Positions 4,151 through 7,013 of a DNA stretch of 7,013 bases are shown here, piece after piece. The notes below the pieces were generated by a model. It was not told the origin of the DNA, made no database searches, and saw only the letters and a list, made by a program, of their open reading frames with translations. How positions within the stretch are numbered: position 1 is the first letter of the stretch; every line of letters starts with the position of its first letter. The position numbers were made by a program, and so were the translations under genes. The DNA comes from Gemmatimonadota bacterium (GTDB lineage Bacteria > Gemmatimonadota > Gemmatimonadetes > Gemmatimonadales > GWC2-71-9), in the NCBI GenBank assembly GCA_027294815.1, contig JAPULP010000232.1, positions 1 through 7,013 of the forward strand, given 5' to 3'.

Positions 4151-5584
4151 ATGACTCGACTTTCACTTCGCATTTTCGTCGTCGGGGCGATGGCTTTGCC
4201 GGCGAGCGGTGCGGCACAAAGGGTTACCTACGACATCGCCATCGTCGGTGGTCGGGTGATCGATCCGGCGAACGATCTCGACGCGGTGCGGACGGTGGCT
4301 ATCCTGGGAGATCGGATCGCTGCCATCACGGACGGTCCGGTCGACGCACGCCAAATAATCGATGCGAGCGGGCGCGTCGTGGCGCCGGGATTCATCGACC
4401 TCCTGGCCAGCTATCCCAACGACGACCAGGCGGGGATGTACAAGGTCACCGACGGGGTCACGACCATCGTCTCGATGCACGGCGGGCCCATCGATGTGGA
4501 GAGATGGTATCGCGAACGAGAGACGGCGGGCGCGTATATCAATTTCGGCGCGACGATCGGGCACGCTGCGTTGCGGCGCGCCGCCGGTGTAGGCGGCCAG
4601 AACGAAGCCGCGACCGAAGAACAGGTCTTGGAGATGGTCAGGATGGCGAGGGTCGCCATCAACCAGGGGGCCGTGGGCATCGGGTTCGGCGTGCAATACG
4701 TGCCGGGCGCGTCGCGCGAGGAAGTGCTCCGGTTGTTTGCCGTGTGCGCCGAGCTGCGCGTGCCCTGCCACCTCCACATTCGGTACCTCGGCCCCAGCCC
4801 ACAGGACAACAATTCGCTCGCGGCCATCGAAGAAGTCATCGCGGCGGCCGCGGTGACCGGCGCCTCCGCCCAAATCGTGCACATCGGATCCATCGCGAGC
4901 CGGTCGATGCGAACCGCGCTCTGGATGCTGGACGGCGCGCGCCGCAACGGCGTCGATGTCATGGCCGACGTGTATCCCTACGGCGCCGGCTCGACCGGTT
5001 TGAGCTCAGCAGTGTTCGATCCGGGTTGGCAGGAACGCATGGGTGGAATCACCTATCGCGACATCGAGCTGACGCGAAACGGTGAGCGGCTGACGGAACG
5101 CACGTTCGAGGAGTATCGCACGCAGGACACGCTCTCCGTCATCGTCCACTTCATTCCGGAAGAAGCGATCGAGATGGCGCTGGCCCATCCCCTCGTCATG
5201 GTCGCCAGCGACGGCGTCATCCGCAACGGCAGGGGACACCCGCGGGGCGCGGGCACGTACTCCCGCGTGCTGGGCCGGTACGTTCGCGAGCGGAGCGCGC
5301 TGTCCCTTCCGGAGGCGATCCGCAAGATGACCGTGCTTCCGGCCAGCCGGCTCGAGCAATCGGTGCCGTCCATGATTCGGAAGGGCCGCCTCAACCCCGG
5401 CGCCGATGCCGACGTGGTCGTGTTCGATCCCGATCGGGTGAACGATCGCGCCACGTACCAGAATCCGATGCAGGCGAGCGACGGCATCGACTTCGTGCTG
5501 GTAGCGGGCGAGGTCGTGGTGCGCGACGGTCGCCTGCAGGAAGGGGTGAAGGCGGGAAGGGCGGTGCGGCGGGGGCGGCACTAA
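4151..5584 (+). CDS. Secreted amidohydrolase, N-acyl-D-amino-acid deacylase (D-aminoacylase)-like, altered metal site
   Basis: A 477-residue protein with a probable Sec signal peptide (MTRLSLRIFVVGAMALPASGAA, cleavage near 20-22), so periplasmic or exported. The mature part has the composite amidohydrolase layout: an N-terminal beta segment (YDIAIVGGRVIDPANDLDAV, 27-46), a TIM-barrel, and a C-terminal return to the beta domain (KGRLNPGADADVVVFDPD, 411-428). Matches to D-aminoacylases include HIR at 209-211, the QIVHIGS strand (H244), DVMADVYPYGAGSTGL (269-284), SDG with Asp354 (candidate catalytic acid), HPRGAGTYSRVLGRYVRE and LPEAIRKMTVLPASRL. Family members hydrolyse N-acyl-D-amino acids using zinc. 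However the expected HxH after GFIDL is absent (L85-A-S87), and the family Cys after GVTT is not seen; H110 is near. Substrate and even activity are therefore open. The start at 4151 is chosen for the signal peptide and AGAGGA. It is transcribed divergently from the deiodinase-like gene. Confidence 0.85.
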   Translation: MTRLSLRIFVVGAMALPASGAAQRVTYDIAIVGGRVIDPANDLDAVRTVAILGDRIAAITDGPVDARQIIDASGRVVAPGFIDLLASYPNDDQAGMYKVTDGVTTIVSMHGGPIDVERWYRERETAGAYINFGATIGHAALRRAAGVGGQNEAATEEQVLEMVRMARVAINQGAVGIGFGVQYVPGASREEVLRLFAVCAELRVPCHLHIRYLGPSPQDNNSLAAIEEVIAAAAVTGASAQIVHIGSIASRSMRTALWMLDGARRNGVDVMADVYPYGAGSTGLSSAVFDPGWQERMGGITYRDIELTRNGERLTERTFEEYRTQDTLSVIVHFIPEEAIEMALAHPLVMVASDGVIRNGRGHPRGAGTYSRVLGRYVRERSALSLPEAIRKMTVLPASRLEQSVPSMIRKGRLNPGADADVVVFDPDRVNDRATYQNPMQASDGIDFVLVAGEVVVRDGRLQEGVKAGRAVRRGRH

Positions 5585-5589
5585 GTACC

Positions 5590-5619
5590 GCGGTAGGGCG
5601 GTAGGGCGGTAGGGCGGTA
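5590..5619. repeat. Tandem 8-bp repeat (GCGGTAGG), 3.75 copies
   Basis: Perfect units at 5590-5597, 5598-5605 and 5606-5613, plus six bases of a fourth at 5614-5619. It starts 6 bp after the amidohydrolase stop. A 10-bp palindrome TACCGCGGTA (5586-5595) overlaps the first unit. Confidence 0.92.
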
Positions 5620-5627
5620 TGCCGCCC
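5612..5627. terminator. GC-rich hairpin after the amidohydrolase gene
   Basis: GGGCGG (5612-5617) pairs with CCGCCC (5622-5627) around TATG. It lies 28 nt after the stop codon. There is no U run, so intrinsic termination is uncertain; it could be a 3'-end stabiliser. It grows out of the last 8-bp repeat. Confidence 0.35.
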
Positions 5628-5632
5628 CTGTC

Positions 5633-5654
5633 CGCGGCTTGCTGCGCAGCCGCG
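5633..5654. repeat. 7-bp inverted repeat with 8-nt loop
   Basis: CGCGGCT (5633-5639) pairs with AGCCGCG (5648-5654). The centre contains a further palindrome GCTGCGCAGC (5641-5650), which can form an alternative pairing. It is the second hairpin in the convergent gap. Confidence 0.6.
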
Positions 5655-5688
5655 CTCCGGCGGGCAGTCCGGCGCAGGAGATCGACGA

Positions 5689-5700
5689 CGGCTAAAGCCG
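5689..5700. repeat. Small hairpin CGGC-TAAA-GCCG
   Basis: A 4-bp GC stem (5689-5692 with 5697-5700) with loop TAAA. Its loop is the reverse complement of the TTTA loops of the two later hairpins. On its own it is weak; its value is as part of the hairpin series. Confidence 0.45.
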
Positions 5701-5702
5701 CC

Positions 5703-5765
5703 GCTCGGCTATCTGTCGCTGAAAGCGACGTTCGCCGTCGTCAGTTTACTGACAGACTGCCGAGC
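5703..5765. repeat. Nested multi-branch palindromic element (closing stem with two inner hairpins)
   Basis: The closing stem is GCTCGGC (5703-5709) with GCCGAGC (5759-5765), extended after a 2x2 internal loop by TCT (5712-5714) with AGA (5754-5756). Inside are hairpin A, GTCGCT (5715-5720) with AGCGAC (5724-5729), and hairpin B, GTCAG (5740-5744) with CTGAC (5749-5753), loop TTTA. A competing pairing CGACG (5726-5730) with CGTCG (5736-5740) would disrupt both. The fold has no long open frame of its own and lies between converging genes. Confidence 0.65.
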
Positions 5766-5782
5766 CGCGAGTTTACTCGTGG
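5765..5782. repeat. 7-bp hairpin with TTTA loop
   Basis: CCGCGAG (5765-5771) pairs with CTCGTGG (5776-5782), with one G-T wobble (5767 with 5780), around loop TTTA. The core AGTTTACT (5770-5777) is the same as in hairpin B at 5743-5750. It abuts the closing stem of the preceding element, sharing base 5765, and ends 21 bp before the end of the serine hydrolase gene. Confidence 0.6.
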
Positions 5783-5803
5783 TAACGAAAGGACGACCCC
5801 ACC

Positions 5804-7013
5804 TCAGTTCACGCGTTCGAAGCGCACCTCACGCGCCCGGCCATTGGACATGTAGAAGCCGATCACATGCCCATTGCGGTCCCGCTCAAACGACACCTCC
5901 ATGCCGCCCCCGGCGAACGTGTCCACGGCGCGGGGGTTGAGGTTGCCGTCGTCCATCCTCCGCTGCTGAAGCACGAGCCGGTCTTCCTCCAGCGTGACCG
6001 TGTAGAAGGTCTCGATTTCCTCACTGAAGTAGCGACCGACAAAAGCGCCGAGGTCCTCCACTGTGGGAGCCCACTCCTCCTCAGAGTCGTCGGCGAGGCG
6101 CGTCGCTCGGTTTTCTCCTCCTCCCTGACGCATCGTAAGTGCGTCGACCTCACCATCGGCGTTGCGGTGGAACGTGACTGAGGCTTCCACCACGATGAGG
6201 GCGAAGCTCGAGTCGGATGTCGGGACGATCTCGAGTCGGCCCTGTCCGGTCGCCTGGGTGTAGAGCGTGTCACCCTCCCGAGAGTAGGTGAGGATGAAGT
6301 TCGGATTGGCGTCCAGTGCGTATCGGCCGACGAACTCATCAAATGCCTCCGGGTCGTACTTGGACGCATCGAACTCACTCTCCTCGTCATCCGCGACCGA
6401 CTCTTCGGGCTCCATGTAGTCCCCGAAGAACGCCTCGGCCAGGCGGAACGCGATGGATCCGCTGAAGGATGCGTTATTGCTTTGGGTCGTGATGCCGGCG
6501 CCAATCTCAGGGTAGTAGGCCAACATCGAGCGGTGAGCTACGTCCGCACCCCCGTGGCTCACGCGCGTCAGTCCCCGGTGCTCCCCGATGCTGAGGCCAA
6601 GACCATATCCGGTGGTGTCCCCGTTGCTGAGCACGTACGAGGTCATCATCTGTTCGAAGATCTCCTTGCTGCCCACTTTGGCGCTCGAGAAATTTTCGAC
6701 CCACTTCTGGAGGTCGCCGACCGTGGTGTAGATCCCACCGGCGCCGATGGCCCCACCCAGGTCGTTGATTTCCCGATAGGTACCGTCATCCGCGGGAGTG
6801 TAGCCCACGGCCCTTCCTTCGACGATGTGCTCGGGGCTTGGCCTGACCATGGTTTGGGTCATGCCGATGGGCCCGAAGACGTTCTCCGCCATGAACTCGT
6901 GGAACGCCATGCCGGATTTCCGCTCCACGATGACCGCGGCCAACCCGAAGGCGGTGTTGTTGTAATTCCACTCTGATCCGGGTGCGTTCTGAAGCGCGGG
7001 CTGACGCTGGACG
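5804..7013 (-). CDS. Serine hydrolase, class C beta-lactamase/PBP-like, with two C-terminal beta domains (N-terminus beyond edge)
   Basis: The last 402 residues of a larger protein, open to the window edge and ending with TGA at 5806-5804. A TTG or ATG near 6943-6900 should not be taken as the start, since the frame continues upstream through PGSEWNYNNTAFGLAA. Numbering from the first full codon, Y17-N-N19 fits the catalytic YxN motif. HGG at 153-155 fits the third motif (KTG in true beta-lactamases, HxG in many esterase/peptidase relatives). The SxxK nucleophile would lie beyond the edge. The beta-lactamase domain ends near 197. An acidic linker (201-222) and two similar units opening with FVGRY (227-231 and 324-328) follow; each about 80 residues, they resemble the DUF3471/lipocalin-like tails of such hydrolases. 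Probably an exported esterase, D-aminopeptidase or peptide hydrolase; resistance is not implied. It converges on the amidohydrolase gene. Confidence 0.9.
   Translation of the reverse strand, partial: VQRQPALQNAPGSEWNYNNTAFGLAAVIVERKSGMAFHEFMAENVFGPIGMTQTMVRPSPEHIVEGRAVGYTPADDGTYREINDLGGAIGAGGIYTTVGDLQKWVENFSSAKVGSKEIFEQMMTSYVLSNGDTTGYGLGLSIGEHRGLTRVSHGGADVAHRSMLAYYPEIGAGITTQSNNASFSGSIAFRLAEAFFGDYMEPEESVADDEESEFDASKYDPEAFDEFVGRYALDANPNFILTYSREGDTLYTQATGQGRLEIVPTSDSSFALIVVEASVTFHRNADGEVDALTMRQGGGENRATRLADDSEEEWAPTVEDLGAFVGRYFSEEIETFYTVTLEEDRLVLQQRRMDDGNLNPRAVDTFAGGGMEVSFERDRNGHVIGFYMSNGRAREVRFERVN

Noticed and set aside
4163..4882. 239-residue minus-strand frame antisense to the amidohydrolase
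   Set aside because: Shadow of a well-supported gene; high in His, Arg and Asp with no recognisable domain.
5590..5782. CRISPR-like array in the convergent gap
   Set aside because: Repeats are 8-bp head-to-tail units or different hairpins, without 25-40 bp repeats and unique spacers; no cas genes.
5619..5855. 78-residue plus-strand frame across the convergent gap
   Set aside because: It reads through palindromes and into the complement of the serine hydrolase end; Arg/Ala-rich with no ribosome site, so hairpins explain it better.
5804..7013. Antibiotic-resistance beta-lactamase
   Set aside because: The third motif is HGG rather than KTG, and the two C-terminal beta units are typical of esterase/peptidase-type relatives, so resistance cannot be inferred.

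Overview
The window looks like chromosomal DNA from a GC-rich, diderm, free-living bacterium. I favour Gemmatimonadota or a similar environmental phylum, with moderate-to-low confidence. The reasons are the high GC, the gene order tilS-hpt-ftsH, a secreted D-aminoacylase-like hydrolase with a signal peptide, a serine hydrolase with C-terminal beta-rich repeats, and intergenic gaps full of short tandem repeats. I see no rRNA, tRNA, transposase, CRISPR array or recognisable defence or phage genes.

Layout. Positions 1-3985 hold five genes on the minus strand. In transcription order they are an iodotyrosine-deiodinase-like nitroreductase (3985-3305), a TerB-fold protein (3265-2792), tilS (2609-1242), hpt (1241-717) and the start of ftsH (713-1, running off the edge). 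The last three are packed end to end (0 and 3 nt gaps) and form a housekeeping cluster known from many bacteria: tRNA-Ile lysidinylation, purine salvage and membrane proteolysis. The 182-nt gap before tilS and the 39-nt gap between the deiodinase-like gene and terB consist largely of 7-bp and 9-bp tandem repeats.

Positions 3986-4150 form a divergent promoter region. It has a plausible sigma-70 promoter for the minus-strand operon and a G-quadruplex-like tract ahead of the plus-strand gene. Positions 4151-5584 (+) encode a secreted amidohydrolase of the N-acyl-D-amino-acid deacylase type that lacks the usual first metal-binding HxH pair. It converges on a serine hydrolase (class C beta-lactamase/PBP-like) on the minus strand, 7013-5804, which lacks its N-terminus because of the window edge. 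The 219-nt convergent gap contains an 8-bp tandem repeat followed by a run of hairpins, including a nested multi-branch fold.

The items most worth attention are: (a) the nitroreductase-family enzyme, which keeps the Glu/Tyr/Lys substrate-binding triad and the flavin-contacting Thr of iodotyrosine deiodinase at exact spacing; (b) the amidohydrolase with a changed metal site; (c) the structured hairpin element at 5612-5782; and (d) heptanucleotide repeat arrays, one of which runs into the stop codon of a gene. I did not find a clear new multi-gene system, and any functional link between the two metabolic genes is conjecture.
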